A DNA stretch of 64,000 nucleotides, from contig JACIXD010000014.1 in NCBI GenBank assembly GCA_014360645.1, positions 1 through 64,000 of the forward strand, given 5' to 3'. This DNA is from Actinomycetota bacterium. GTDB lineage: Bacteria > Actinomycetota > Geothermincolia > Geothermincolales > RBG-13-55-18. Made by a program: the position numbers and the translations under genes. Under the pieces are notes generated by a model. The model worked only from the letters and a program-made list of their open reading frames with translations. It searched no databases and was not told where the DNA came from. This document shows, one piece after another, positions 27,588 through 37,600 of this stretch (within the stretch, counting starts at the first letter, position 1; the number at the start of each line of letters is the position of its first letter).

Positions 27588-27603
27588 GGACAGGGGTTGT
27601 CCC
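27587..27603 (+). terminator. Short hairpin at the end of the oxidoreductase operon
   Basis: GGGACA pairs with TGTCCC across a five-base loop, starting on the last base of the stop codon. There is no T run, so the assignment is weak. Confidence 0.35.
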
Positions 27604-27787
27604 TCCTTCAGCGGGTTATCTCCATATCCGGAGATCGGGACTCGGCGGGGGCGGCGGTATTCTTCAGGCGTGGCATCACCGGGGCGTCGGTATGTTAAAG
27701 CCTGGGAGTGATGCCCGTGACCCGGGGGAGCTGCCGACCCAAGGGCGTTCTCCGTCGTTCGGGTCTTCAATCGGCGCGCGCAGGCGC

Positions 27788-27793
27788 TATAAT
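27788..27793 (+). promoter_or_regulatory. -10 element upstream of tRNA-Thr
   Basis: A perfect TATAAT lies 22 bases before the tRNA. CTTCAA at 27765-27770 is at the right distance (17 bases) but is a poor -35. Confidence 0.5.
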
Positions 27794-27814
27794 ACTTCCT
27801 GTAACCGGTGTAGT

Positions 27815-27890
27815 GCCGACGTAGCTCAGCAGGTAGAGCAGCTCACTCGTAATGAGCAGGTCAGGAGTTCGAGTCTCCTCGTCGGCTCCA
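27815..27890 (+). tRNA. tRNA-Thr (anticodon CGT)
   Basis: The cloverleaf folds completely. Acceptor arms are GCCGACG (27815-27821) and CGTCGGC (27880-27886); the D-arm is GCTC..GAGC; the anticodon arm GCTCA/TGAGC holds loop CTCGTAA with anticodon CGT reading ACG; the T-arm is AGGAG-TTCGAGT-CTCCT. The discriminator is T and CCA is encoded (27888-27890). Confidence 0.97.
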
Positions 27891-27900
27891 TCCGAGCGTC

Positions 27901-27923
27901 GGCCGGAGGCATGGCCTCCGGCC
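27901..27923 (+). terminator. Hairpin after tRNA-Thr
   Basis: A 10-bp perfect stem, GGCCGGAGGC with GCCTCCGGCC, encloses an ATG loop 10 bases after the tRNA and is followed by GTTCCC. Confidence 0.65.
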
Positions 27924-28129
27924 GTTCCCGCCTCCCGGGGCCGTCCCTGGCCCGAGGGCCGCGGACGGACGCGGCGCGGAGGGGCGGGGGAAGAGGAAGG
28001 CGGAAGAGGAAGCAAGGCGAGGATGCGCTGGCCCGGCCCGGCCGCGGCTGGGAGCCGGGCACCGGGCGGGGGCGGACCCCCGGCGGCTTTCCGCGGTGGC
28101 GCGGATCTCACGCGGAGGTGCAGACGGGC

Positions 28130-29299
28130 ATGGAATACCGGGATTTCGGAGGCGATGGCTGGCGGGCCTCCATCCTCGGTCTCGGGTGCATGCGGCTCCC
28201 CACCCGTGACGGCGTCCCCATCAGCCCCGACATCGTGGAGGACGAGGCGGTGCGCCTGATCCGCTCCGCGGTGGAAGGCGGGGTGAACTATTTCGATACC
28301 GCCTATACCTACCACGGGGGCAGGAGCGAGGAGGTGCTGGGGAAGGCCCTGCGGGGCGGATACCGCGAAAAGGTCCGCGTGGCCACGAAATCTCCCGTGT
28401 GGATGATCGAGGAACCGGATCACTTCGACCGCTATCTCGAGGAGCAGCTCACGCGGCTGGATTGCGGCCCCGTGGATTATTACCTCTTCCACGGCCTGAA
28501 CGCGGCGCGCTGGGAGAGACTGCTCGAGCTCGGCCTACTGCGCAGAGCGGAGGCGGCGGCGGATGACGGCAGGATAAGGCATATCGGTTTCTCCTTCCAC
28601 GACGTCTATGATTCTTTCCGGAGGATCGTCGACGGATACGACGGGTGGTCGATGTGCCAGATCCAGTACAACTACATGGATGTACGCAACCAGGCCGGCA
28701 GGAGGGGGCTGGAATACGCCGCTTCGCGGGGCATCCCCGTGGTGGTCATGGAGCCTCTGCTGGGCGGGAACCTGGCACGGCCCCCGCGGGAGATAGAGGA
28801 GATGTTCGAGGCCTCCGGCGAAGCCCGCACCCCCGCGGAATGGGCCCTGCAGTGGCTTTGGGACCATCCGGAGGTCAAGGTGGTCTTGAGCGGCATGAGC
28901 GATATGCGGCAGCTGGAGGAGAACCTACGCGCCGCGGGGCTGGCGGGGTCGCGCCCCCTGACGGAAGGGGACCTAGAGGTCATCGCCGCGGTGCGCGAGC
29001 GCCTGGAGTCCAGGGCGGCGGTGCCCTGCACGCGCTGCGGTTACTGCCTGCCCTGCCCGCAGGGGGTGAACATCCCGGAGATGTTCGGTCTCTACAACCA
29101 CGGGGCCATGTACGACGACCTTATCACCAGCCGCTTCCGCTATTTCCGTTTCTTCACCGCGTCGGAACGCGCGGGATCATGCTCCGGCTGCCGGGAGTGC
29201 GAGGAGAGGTGCCCTCAGTCCCTGAGGGTGAGCGAGCTCATGCCCCTGGTGCACGCCGTGCTGGGGGAGGGCAGGCCCTATCCCCCGGGGGACGGTTAG
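28130..29299 (+). CDS. Aldo/keto reductase with C-terminal ferredoxin domain
   Basis: A 389-residue oxidoreductase. The AKR barrel (1-285) has the tetrad D56 (YFDTAYTY), Y61, K87 (VATKSP) and H121 (FHGL). The C-terminal part binds two iron-sulfur clusters with C300, C303, C306, C310 and C351, C354, C357, C361. This architecture is common in anaerobes and suggests ferredoxin-linked rather than simple NADPH chemistry; the substrate is unknown. ATG 28130 is chosen over the longer open frame from 27692, which would run through the tRNA; GGAGGTG lies 11 bases upstream. Confidence 0.88.
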   Translation: MEYRDFGGDGWRASILGLGCMRLPTRDGVPISPDIVEDEAVRLIRSAVEGGVNYFDTAYTYHGGRSEEVLGKALRGGYREKVRVATKSPVWMIEEPDHFDRYLEEQLTRLDCGPVDYYLFHGLNAARWERLLELGLLRRAEAAADDGRIRHIGFSFHDVYDSFRRIVDGYDGWSMCQIQYNYMDVRNQAGRRGLEYAASRGIPVVVMEPLLGGNLARPPREIEEMFEASGEARTPAEWALQWLWDHPEVKVVLSGMSDMRQLEENLRAAGLAGSRPLTEGDLEVIAAVRERLESRAAVPCTRCGYCLPCPQGVNIPEMFGLYNHGAMYDDLITSRFRYFRFFTASERAGSCSGCRECEERCPQSLRVSELMPLVHAVLGEGRPYPPGDG

Positions 29300-29635
29300 G
29301 GAACACCGGCGCAGGGCGCGCCCCGTTTCAGCGGATTGCCGTGCCCGCATGTCGGGGATCATGCCCACCGGTCAGGCAACCCCTTCGCGACCCGCGGCCC
29401 TTTATACCGGCGCGCCGAGCTCTCTTCCCTCGCAAGGGAGGACGGATTCCGTTCCCGGGTCATGACGGGAAGGGACGGACGTTTCCGGGCCGCCTCCGCT
29501 ACGCCGGGAAGCGGTGGAAGGCTGCCGGCGGGACGGAGCCGCTCGCGCGGGGGCAACCCGTTCGCTCGCGACGCCTTGAGGCGGCACCGGACCCGCCCAC
29601 CTCTCCAACGCGAGTCCCGGGATGCCGGAAGGGTC
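29300..29635. other. Intergenic region between convergent genes
   Basis: Nothing convincing is seen: no gene, no clear hairpin with a T run and no promoter. Open frames here are overlapping shadows. Confidence 0.4.
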
Positions 29636-30724
29636 TCAGGCGGTGAGGGTGAAGACCGCCGTGGAGGGGTGGGGGAACTCCCATTCCACCTTCGCCCTCT
29701 CTCCTTCCAGCAGCTCGTAGAGGGCGGAGAGATGCCCCGCCAGCACGTATTCGTTGAAGGGGTTCTCCACCGAGATCCTGAGCATCTTTTCCCCATTCTC
29801 GAGCACGGTGGGGTTGCCCTGTCCGTACAGCGCGATGGTATCGAGCGCCTCCTCCATGAACGCCTTCCTGTCCTTTTCGGCAGGGCGGGCATCTCCCGAG
29901 GATCTGAGAGTGCCGATATGGGTCAGGGAGAAGTTCCGCTGGGCCTCCACGATCACCGGGACGATGTCTTCTCCCAGCTCCCTGACGAGTTCGCGCAGCA
30001 CCACATTGGTGGTGTAGATCTCGAGGAAGACCACGCGGATTCCCCTCCTGGTGTCCGTAACCGTGCCCCGGTCGGGATCCCAATCCAGGACCGAGAGCCT
30101 GTGCGGCGCGCCGCAGGAGGGGCAGAGTTCGAAGGCGCGTCCTCCGCCCGTGGGGGCGGGGGTGGAATAGGCGAGGCGCTCGCATATCTCCGGGTGTTCC
30201 CCCGTGGGCTCCACGACGATGACGTCGTCGGCGCCCCTTTTCTCCCAGTGGTGGTCGTAGGGCACCTCGAAGAGGCTCTCCAGGGCGCCGGTCACGATGG
30301 CCGCCATGAGGTCGCGGTTGAAGGGGTTGCGGATGATCGCCTGGGACGGCCCCCTGGGGTCGTTACGGACGGTTCTCGAGTATGCCTGTCCGCACCAGGA
30401 GGCGAGGCGGTTGAAATAGAGGATGACCCCCCGGTAGAGGCCGGGAACATGCCGGATGGCCCAGCGGATGCGCGCCAGGTTCATGTCTATGACGTCCTTG
30501 GAGGCACGGCGTTGCGCCTCGAAGACCACGTGGCCTATAGTAGCCCCGATGGCCTCCTCTATGGCCTTGAAGATCTCGCTCAGGAAATCCGCCTCGATGA
30601 TGAGGGTGCGGTAATCCTCCCGGAAGCGGCTGGTTATGGTGCCGTTGTCGTGCCACTCCAGGGACCTTGCCAGCCAATAGGCGAACCCGCATTGCCTGCA
30701 TCTCCGGATCCTCATCTTCTCCAT
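29636..30724 (-). CDS. Unrecognised protein with a duplicated zinc-knuckle domain
   Basis: A 362-residue soluble protein that I cannot assign. It is two diverged copies of one domain, about 9-172 and 201-362. Each copy has, in order, a CxxCG knuckle (C9/C12; C201/C204), GTIT or GTVT (28-31; 220-223), FEAQR or VEAQR (68-72; 259-263) and NPFN (133-136; 321-324). An extra Cys pair (C111, C181) occurs in or after the first copy. There is no signal peptide or membrane helix. The first ATG sits one base after GGGAGG; ATG 30715 (fourth codon) has better spacing and may be the true start. It faces away from the adjacent two-component genes. A ligand-binding sensor role is only a guess. Confidence 0.7.
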   Translation of the reverse strand: MEKMRIRRCRQCGFAYWLARSLEWHDNGTITSRFREDYRTLIIEADFLSEIFKAIEEAIGATIGHVVFEAQRRASKDVIDMNLARIRWAIRHVPGLYRGVILYFNRLASWCGQAYSRTVRNDPRGPSQAIIRNPFNRDLMAAIVTGALESLFEVPYDHHWEKRGADDVIVVEPTGEHPEICERLAYSTPAPTGGGRAFELCPSCGAPHRLSVLDWDPDRGTVTDTRRGIRVVFLEIYTTNVVLRELVRELGEDIVPVIVEAQRNFSLTHIGTLRSSGDARPAEKDRKAFMEEALDTIALYGQGNPTVLENGEKMLRISVENPFNEYVLAGHLSALYELLEGERAKVEWEFPHPSTAVFTLTA

Positions 30725-31075
30725 ACCTCCCTTCCCGAGGTCATCCCCCGTGATCCCTTGCGTCGCGATGTCCCGTAAGTGTTATCGTAAAAGATGCGGG
30801 CATACATGATACTGCGATCACGGGGCCGCGGTTCGTGACGGCGCCGGGCCTCCATGGGGCTCATGCGGCCTCTCCCGCGCCGCAGGGCGGGGTGGAGGCT
30901 AAAGAAAATCCCCCTCCTGCCGACGCAATCTTATGATGCCGCGACCCGGGACAGGCCCCGGGGGCATGGCAACCGCCCCCGGAAAGCCGTCCCGCAGCAC
31001 CCGGCTGGCGGGATGGATCCCGGGCCGGGCCGGAGGGCGGACCAGGTCTTCGACAGCGCCGGAAGGAGCTTACAT
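30725..31075. other. Divergent intergenic region
   Basis: This separates the duplicated-domain protein from the sensor kinase and should hold promoters for both. No consensus pair stands out. The open frame upstream of the kinase (from 30854) has no recognisable protein content. Confidence 0.4.
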
Positions 31076-32698
31076 ATGGTATGGGGAGAGGAGAAAGGCA
31101 GGCCTGATATCCTGGTGGTCGACGACGAGCCCGACGTCGCCAGGATCATCGCCCTGAACCTCGAGTTCGAGGGCTACGGGGTGCGCATAGCCCACGACGG
31201 GAAGGCGGCCCTGGAGGAGGTGGCGCGGCGACCCCCGGACTGTATCCTCCTGGACATCATGATGCCGGTGATGGACGGCTGGGAGGTCCTCCGCGCCCTC
31301 AAGGGCGACGAGGCCACGGCGGACATCCCGGTGGTGGTGGTGACCGCCCGCCATTCCGACGTGGACCGCATCAGGGGATACAGCGGCGGTGCTGTGGAAT
31401 ATATTACCAAGCCATTCGACCCCGACACCCTCAGGGAATACGTGGCCAGGGTCCTGGAGTCGCGGCACGGGAAGGTGGAGGAGGAGATCAGGCGCGACCG
31501 CATCAAGGGACTGCAGGTCTCCACCCTCTACCGCATCACCGAGACCCTCATCTCCACCCTGGAGATCGACGACATCCTGGGTTTCATCACCGGCGAGCTG
31601 CTCCGACTCTTCGACCTCCACCTCTGCTGCATCGGGCTCCTGGAAGGCGAGGAGGGTTCCCTGCGCATCGCCTCCGCGTGCGCGGCCTCTGGCCTCGACG
31701 GCCACGGGCCCGCGAAGATAGAGCTGGCGCCCGGGTACCTGCGGGATCTGCTCGGCGGGGGAGACGACGAGGTCGCCGGACCCATCCGCGTGGATGCGGA
31801 GGAGCTGGCGGCGGAGCACGAGGTGGGCCTGCTGGGGGAGCTCGAGGCGGTCTTCCTGCTGCCCCTCAGGGTGAAGGGAAGGCTCACCGGGGTGGTGTTG
31901 CTGGGCCGGCGGGGAGAGATGCTCTTCAGCGAGGAGGAGCGGGAGCTGCTGGCGGCCATCGGCAACCAGGCCGCCATGGCCATAGAGAACGCGCGCCTCT
32001 ACGATGACCTGCGCTATGACGAGGAGGTGCAGCGGCAGCTGCTGCAGAAGGTGATCACGGCGCAGGAGGACGAACGGCGCAGGGTGGCGGTGGAGCTCCA
32101 TGACGGCGTGATCCAGAACCTGGTGAGCGCCCTCTACCGCCTGCGTCTCTGCGAGGTGCGCATGCGGGAGACGGATTCCGAGGCAGCCCTCGCCTTGCGG
32201 GAGGCAGAGGAGATCATGGACGGCAGCATCGCCGAGATGCGGAGGATCGTCGCAGGCCTGCGTCCCTTCGTCCTCGACGACCTGGGGCTCGCGGTGGCGC
32301 TGGAGAAGCACGTGGGCCAGGCACGGGAGAAAGCGCCCTGCGAAATACTTTTGGACCTGGTGCCGGAGGAGATCCCGCCCCTTCCGAAGGAGGCGGAGAC
32401 GGCGCTCTTCCGCATCGCGCAGGAGGCCATAAGCAACGCCATCAAGCACTCGCGCTGCACGCGGGCCAGGGTGGCGCTGCGCGTAGAGGGAGGCGAGGTC
32501 GTGTTGGAGGTTGCGGACGACGGCGTGGGCTTCAACGCCTCCGGTACGCAGCGCCGCCACGCGGCCGGTTTCGGGCTGGTGGGGATGAGGGAACGCGCCG
32601 AGTCCCTGGGGGGTTCGCTGCGGATAAGTTCGGTCAGGGGCGGGGGCACGTCCGTGGTCGCCAGGCTGCCCGTGCACGGTATGGACGGGGAGGTGTGA
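31076..32698 (+). CDS. REC-GAF-histidine kinase (NarL/LiaS-type)
   Basis: A 540-residue cytoplasmic sensor kinase with no transmembrane segment. An N-terminal receiver domain (about 11-125) has acceptor D60 (ILLDIMMP) and K112 (YITKPF). A GAF-like domain spans about 150-310. A HisKA_3 domain has the phospho-acceptor H342 in VELHDGVIQN, and the HATPase_c domain has EAISNAIKHS and DDGVGF. So the kinase is itself fed by another phosphotransfer step. AAGGAG lies seven bases before ATG 31076. It is one base from the LuxR-type regulator, its likely partner. Confidence 0.9.
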   Translation: MVWGEEKGRPDILVVDDEPDVARIIALNLEFEGYGVRIAHDGKAALEEVARRPPDCILLDIMMPVMDGWEVLRALKGDEATADIPVVVVTARHSDVDRIRGYSGGAVEYITKPFDPDTLREYVARVLESRHGKVEEEIRRDRIKGLQVSTLYRITETLISTLEIDDILGFITGELLRLFDLHLCCIGLLEGEEGSLRIASACAASGLDGHGPAKIELAPGYLRDLLGGGDDEVAGPIRVDAEELAAEHEVGLLGELEAVFLLPLRVKGRLTGVVLLGRRGEMLFSEEERELLAAIGNQAAMAIENARLYDDLRYDEEVQRQLLQKVITAQEDERRRVAVELHDGVIQNLVSALYRLRLCEVRMRETDSEAALALREAEEIMDGSIAEMRRIVAGLRPFVLDDLGLAVALEKHVGQAREKAPCEILLDLVPEEIPPLPKEAETALFRIAQEAISNAIKHSRCTRARVALRVEGGEVVLEVADDGVGFNASGTQRRHAAGFGLVGMRERAESLGGSLRISSVRGGGTSVVARLPVHGMDGEV

Positions 32699-32699
32699 G

Positions 32700-33347
32700 T
32701 TGGGAAACAGGACCATCAAGGTGTTGGTGGTGGACGACCACCGCCTGGTACGGGAGGGCCTGGTGAACCTCCTGCGCGTGAACCCGGAGATAGAGATCGT
32801 GGCCGAGGCGGAGAACGGGGACGAGGCGGTGGCCAAGGCCCGATCCTTGCGGCCGGACGTGGTGCTCATGGACGTGAGCATGCCGGGGATGAACGGCATC
32901 ACCGCCACCAGGCTGGTGAAGAAGGAATGCCCGGAGGCGGCGGTGATCATACTCACCATGCTGGATCAGGAGGCCTACGTCTACGAGGCGGTGAAGGCGG
33001 GAGCCACGGGATACCTGCTCAAGAACGCGGGCCTCGACGAGCTGGTCAGGGCCATCAAGGAGGTGCACCGGGGCGGCGCCACCCTCCACCCCGACGCCCA
33101 GGCCAGGCTGCTCAAGGAATACGTGGCCTTGGCGCGGCGCAACCGCGAGACCTACGGCCTGAGCGGACGCGAGCTGGAGGTGCTCCAGCTCCTGGCGGAC
33201 GGCAAGTCCAACCGAGAGATCGCCGAGGAGCTCTTCATCAGCGCCCAGACGGTCAAGACCCACATCGCCCACATCTTCGACAAGCTCGGGGTGAGCGACC
33301 GCACCGAGGCGGTGGCCGCCGCCCTGCGCCGCGGCCTGGTGACCTGA
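32700..33347 (+). CDS. NarL/FixJ-type response regulator
   Basis: A 215-residue DNA-binding response regulator. The receiver domain has DDH at 12-14, acceptor D58 (VLMDVSMPG) and K108-like (YLLKNAG). The LuxR-type helix-turn-helix spans about 150-212, with LSGRELEVLQLLADG and NREIAEELFISAQTVKTH. The start is TTG at 32700, one base after the kinase stop, with GGGGAGGTG upstream. It should be phosphorylated by the preceding HisKA_3 kinase; targets are unknown, but the surface locus beyond 34602 is nearby. Confidence 0.92.
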   Translation: MGNRTIKVLVVDDHRLVREGLVNLLRVNPEIEIVAEAENGDEAVAKARSLRPDVVLMDVSMPGMNGITATRLVKKECPEAAVIILTMLDQEAYVYEAVKAGATGYLLKNAGLDELVRAIKEVHRGGATLHPDAQARLLKEYVALARRNRETYGLSGRELEVLQLLADGKSNREIAEELFISAQTVKTHIAHIFDKLGVSDRTEAVAAALRRGLVT

Positions 33348-33392
33348 TCCGAGGGCCGCACGCGGCGCCCGCCGGCGCGAGGCCGCGGGCGG

Positions 33393-33415
33393 GGTCCCGC
33401 CGGGGTGACGGGACC
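33393..33415. terminator. Hairpin between convergent genes
   Basis: GGTCCCG and CGGGACC form a 7-bp stem with a nine-base loop between the response regulator and the facing duplicated-domain gene. There is no T run. Confidence 0.4.
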
Positions 33416-33435
33416 GCCGCCCCTCGCCGCGTCCG

Positions 33436-34362
33436 TCAGCGCAGGAGCCTGCGGCGCTTCTCCGCTGCGGATCCGTCCCTGTGCGGCGCGGGCTGGTAGC
33501 TGCGCACCTTGTATTTCTCGCGCGGCTGCGTGCCCGTTAGGAGATCCGACGGCGAAGGCTCCCCCACCTCCTCGAGCCTTTCCTCTTCCTGCAGCACGTA
33601 GGTGGCGATGAGCTTCATGGGGGTGTCCTTGAGGAAGCGGCACATGGCGCTCCACCCGCTCTCGCACTTCCCGGTCTCCTCGTACAGCTCGTCCAGGAGG
33701 TCGGAGAAGAGGATGGTGAGCTGCCTGCCTTTGAACTCCGCCTCGTACAGGGCACGGTCCTCGGGGGTGAACTCCTCGAAAGGCCTGTCCAGGAGGGCGA
33801 TTATCGCTTCAGGCACCTTTATCCCCCGCTCCTCCAGCTTGCGCTCGAGTTTCCTGGTGAAGAAACTCCTGCGCGCCCCCTGCGCCGCGGGGGGCTCTTC
33901 CCCGCCGGCGGGATCGGGAGGGGCGCCTCGAGACGGTGCCCCATCCGTTTTAGGCCCGGGGCGATGTCCAGGGATGACGGTGGCGGTCCCCGCGGGCTCC
34001 ACTCGCGGGTTTCCCGGCGCGCCTGCTCCGGCGGTCGCCCCCGCCATCTCCCCCTCGAGCACGAAGGCGGCGCAGGCCTTGATGGGGCTGTCTGGCAGCA
34101 GGTGGTACATGCCCCGCCAGCTGTGGCGGGAGCTCTCCGGCGACGCCTCGTACGCGCGCTGCAGCAGTCTGGCGAAGAGCCGGAGGAGCCCCTTCGCCTT
34201 TATCTGTCCCTCGTAGAGCCCGCGGTCCCCGGGGGTGAACTCCCGGAAGGGTTTGTCCAGGAGGTCCAGGAGGTAGGAGGGCACCGCGACCCCCTCGCCG
34301 GCGAGCAGGCGCTCCAGCTGCCGGGTGAAAAAGCTGCGTCCGGCCTCCCCTTCGACGGCCAT
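33436..34362 (-). CDS. Unrecognised protein with two tandem SFFTR domains
   Basis: A 308-residue soluble protein of no family that I recognise. Two homologous, probably all-helical domains of about 95 residues (9-104 and 165-261) are joined by a proline/glycine-rich linker. Shared positions are RSFFTR-LER, VP, LLD-PF-EFTP-DR-LYE, a late conserved W (SWRGMYHLL; GWSAMCRFL) and SPIKACAAFVL versus TPMKLIATYVL. The C-terminal 45 residues are basic and look disordered. ATG 34362 has GGAGAG seven bases upstream. It converges on the two-component genes and lies just downstream of the surface locus on the same strand. Confidence 0.7.
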   Translation of the reverse strand: MAVEGEAGRSFFTRQLERLLAGEGVAVPSYLLDLLDKPFREFTPGDRGLYEGQIKAKGLLRLFARLLQRAYEASPESSRHSWRGMYHLLPDSPIKACAAFVLEGEMAGATAGAGAPGNPRVEPAGTATVIPGHRPGPKTDGAPSRGAPPDPAGGEEPPAAQGARRSFFTRKLERKLEERGIKVPEAIIALLDRPFEEFTPEDRALYEAEFKGRQLTILFSDLLDELYEETGKCESGWSAMCRFLKDTPMKLIATYVLQEEERLEEVGEPSPSDLLTGTQPREKYKVRSYQPAPHRDGSAAEKRRRLLR

Positions 34363-34601
34363 GCAGGACTCTCCCCCGTGCGAAACCGTCCCTCGCAAGA
34401 CCGCCCCACCCGCCGGGCACGCTGCGCCGTGCCGGCGCCGCGTGCCCGATATATTGTCTCGGACGCCGGGCCGCGGAAGTTGAGCCTCATGCCCGGGAAA
34501 CATGGGAGACCATGGGCGGTCCCGGTTCCCCGTCAGCGGATCGCCGGTCGCGGCGCTTGCATCCACCGTGCGGTCACGGCGTTCCCCGGCCGGCCCCCTC
34601 C

Positions 34602-37600
34602 CTAGAGGGAGATGACGGTGTACACGATGGTGGTGAAGTAGCCTCCCGGCTCGTCCTCCCACAGCACCTCGAGGCGGTAGTCGAGGTCGAGGGCCGTTCC
34701 CTCCGTCCCCGTTGGGGGTTGCGTGCCGGTGACCGCCACGGCCACGGTGGAGAAGTCCCTCCAGTTCCCGGTGGCATGGTCGGAGAAGGAAAGGCGCCCG
34801 ATGGGGATGGTATGCTCTCCGTCGGTGAAATCCGAGGTGGCGTGCACCAGCACCTGCCAGTTGACGTTGGACCTCACGCGGAGACGCACGGCGTAGGGCT
34901 CGCCGTCCCCGATGATATAGGTGCCGGTGATGGGGTCCACGTCCATGAAGCGCATCTCGCCGTGCTGGCTGGGCTCGCCGTCCAGGTCGTACAGGCCTTC
35001 GATGGCCAGGGAGACGGTGGGGACCAGCGACTCGTAGGTCACGTACGCCTTCACGGAGAAGCAGCAGGTGGAGGTGCTGGAGGCGTTGCAGGTGTAGGCG
35101 GAGCCGTCCGTGGTGACCTGCGAGGCCTCGTAGAGGCGGCTGGAGGAGTTGGCCTCGCCGGTGTTGGCCATGGTTAGGCTGGAGGAACCGCTGCCGTTGA
35201 TGTCCAGCACGTGGGTATAGCCGGTCACGGCTCTGGAGACGATGAAGCTCTCCAACCAGGCGCTGCGCCCCGTCTTGTTCGTCTCCGGCATCCGGGTGCG
35301 GAAGCGGAAGACCCCGGCGGCGGAGCGGGCGTTGTTGCTCTGACCCACCCAGAACTGCACCGTCCTGGCCTGGGTGAGGGAGCTCTCACGCGCGAAGCGG
35401 TAGGTGAAGAAGAGCTCCACCCCGAAGGCGCCACCCCCCGCGCCGGAGTACCAGGTGGAGACGGAGACCGCGCTGCCGTTCGCGAGAGCGCCGGCCTGGG
35501 AGGACAAGTCGTAGATGATGCGGTGTTCGCCGATGTTCTCCGCGCTGGCGGTGAGGGAATAGGAGAGCTGCGGCACGGCGTTTCCGGCGATGCTCCCGGA
35601 GACGCCCTGGCTGATGCTGGCGGAGACGTTTCCGCGCACCTGGGCCCATACCCTCTCCACGCTCACCCCGGATTCGGGAAGGTACACGTTGCGGGTGAAG
35701 GTCACCGGGACGGTGCTCGCGTTGTTCGCGCCCAGGTAATAGCCGATGGTCTTCACCTGTTCCGCGGAGGCTCCGTCGAAGGCGTAGGTGACCACCAGTT
35801 CCCCGCCCAGGACGTGGAACCTCTGCCCGCCGGCGGTGAGGTTGAGGGTCTGGGCGGTGTTGAGGGCGAACCCGGCCGGCTGAAAGTAGAAGAGGACGTC
35901 CATGGAGTCGCGCAGGGCCATCTCCACGTAGGCGCTCCCGGTGTTGGGTCCCCCGTCTATGTTGGCGTACAGGTAGGAGTCAGTGGCCGCGCCGTTGAAG
36001 GCCTGGCCCTTGATCTCGAACCACTGTGAGCGTATGTTCACTCCCGCCTCGGGGGCCGCCGCCGTGTAGGCATAGGAGGCGGTGGACCCGGCGGCGAGGC
36101 TGCCGGTGCGAGAGGCCAGGGGATAGCGGACGGTCTTCTGCATCACCGCGGAGGACGAGGCGCATTCATAGGTGATCACCGCCTTCAGGGAATGTCCCTG
36201 GGAGTTGGCCCCGCTGACGGTGACCGAGGGGTTGAGCTCAAGGCTGGCCCCCACCCCGGAGAAGAGGCGGGTGATGTTGGCCTTGACCCAGATGATCCCC
36301 GATTCCCCGGTCTGGGTGAAGCCGACGTCGGGGATGCAAGGAAAGGCCCGGCCGTTCACCGAGCATTCCACGGAGGTGACGTTGGCGGCGACGTCGGAGG
36401 GCGCCTGGGCCCGGAACTCCAGCCAGGCCTGCCTCACCACCACGCCGTCCTCCGGGAAATAGACCGTGGTGGAGCCGGGTTGCCAGGCCGTGCCCGCGGC
36501 GAGGTTGGCGGCGTCCAGGCGCTGCCCCAGGCAGTACTCCACCGTCTTTATCTCCGACTGGGGCTGGGATGCGGGGCCGGCGAGCTCGATCTCGTAGGTG
36601 ACCACCGCCCGGCCGGTCCAGGCGGCGTTGGAGTCGCTGGAGTAGGCGGCGGTGTAGGTGGCGGAGTCCGCGCTTATCTGCGCCGCCTCGTAGAGGCGAC
36701 TGGAGGAGCTGGCCTCGCCAGTGCTGGCCATGGTCACGCTGGAGGGTCCGGTTCCGTTTATGTTCACGGCGTGCGCGTAGGGCGCGGTGGCGGAGGAGAC
36801 GATAAAACAGACCAGGTAGGCGCTGCGGGAGGTTCGGGTCCCGGATTCCGGCATGAGGGTGGAGAAGGACTGGGCGCTGGAGGCGGAGAGGCCATCGGCG
36901 CTCTGGCCGGTGAGGAAGGAGACGCTCCTGAGCTCGAAGTCCGAGGAGCTGTTGTAGCTGTAGGTGATGAAGGCCTCGATGCCGCAGGGCCCTCCCGCGG
37001 CCGTCGAGTACCAGGTGTCGGCGCGCAGGACCGCACCGTTCGTCAGGCGGGGCGCCTGGGCGGCCATGTCGTAGATGATGCGGTGCTCCCCGATGTTCTC
37101 CTGCCCGGCGGTTATGGCGTAGCTGCGCTGTCCGGCGCTGGCGCCCGCCACGTAGCCGAGCACGCGGTGGGTGATGGTGCCGGAGGTGTTGGCGCGCAGG
37201 TGCAGCCACAGGCCACGCGCGCGGATGCCGTTCTCCGGCAGGTAGATGTTGCAGCTGTAGGAGGCCGCGGTGGTGTTTCCGCCCGCCGTCTGTCCCATGA
37301 AGTAGGACACCGTCTTGAGCTGCTCCGTGGACGCGGGGTCGTACTCGTAGGTTATCGCCAGCTCCCCGCCCAGGACGTAGAAGGCCTGCCCTCCCGCGGT
37401 GAGGTTGAGGGTCTGGGCCGCGTTGGGAGTGAAGCCGGAGGGCTGCATGAGGAAACGGATGTCCATGGTGTCCCGCTCCGCCATCTCCACGTAGGCGGCG
37501 GGGGTGGAGGGGCCGCCCCCGATGCTGGCGGTGAGGTAGGAGTCGGTTGCGCTGTTGGCGTTGTGCGCCTGGCCGGTGACCTCGAACCACTGCGAGCGCA

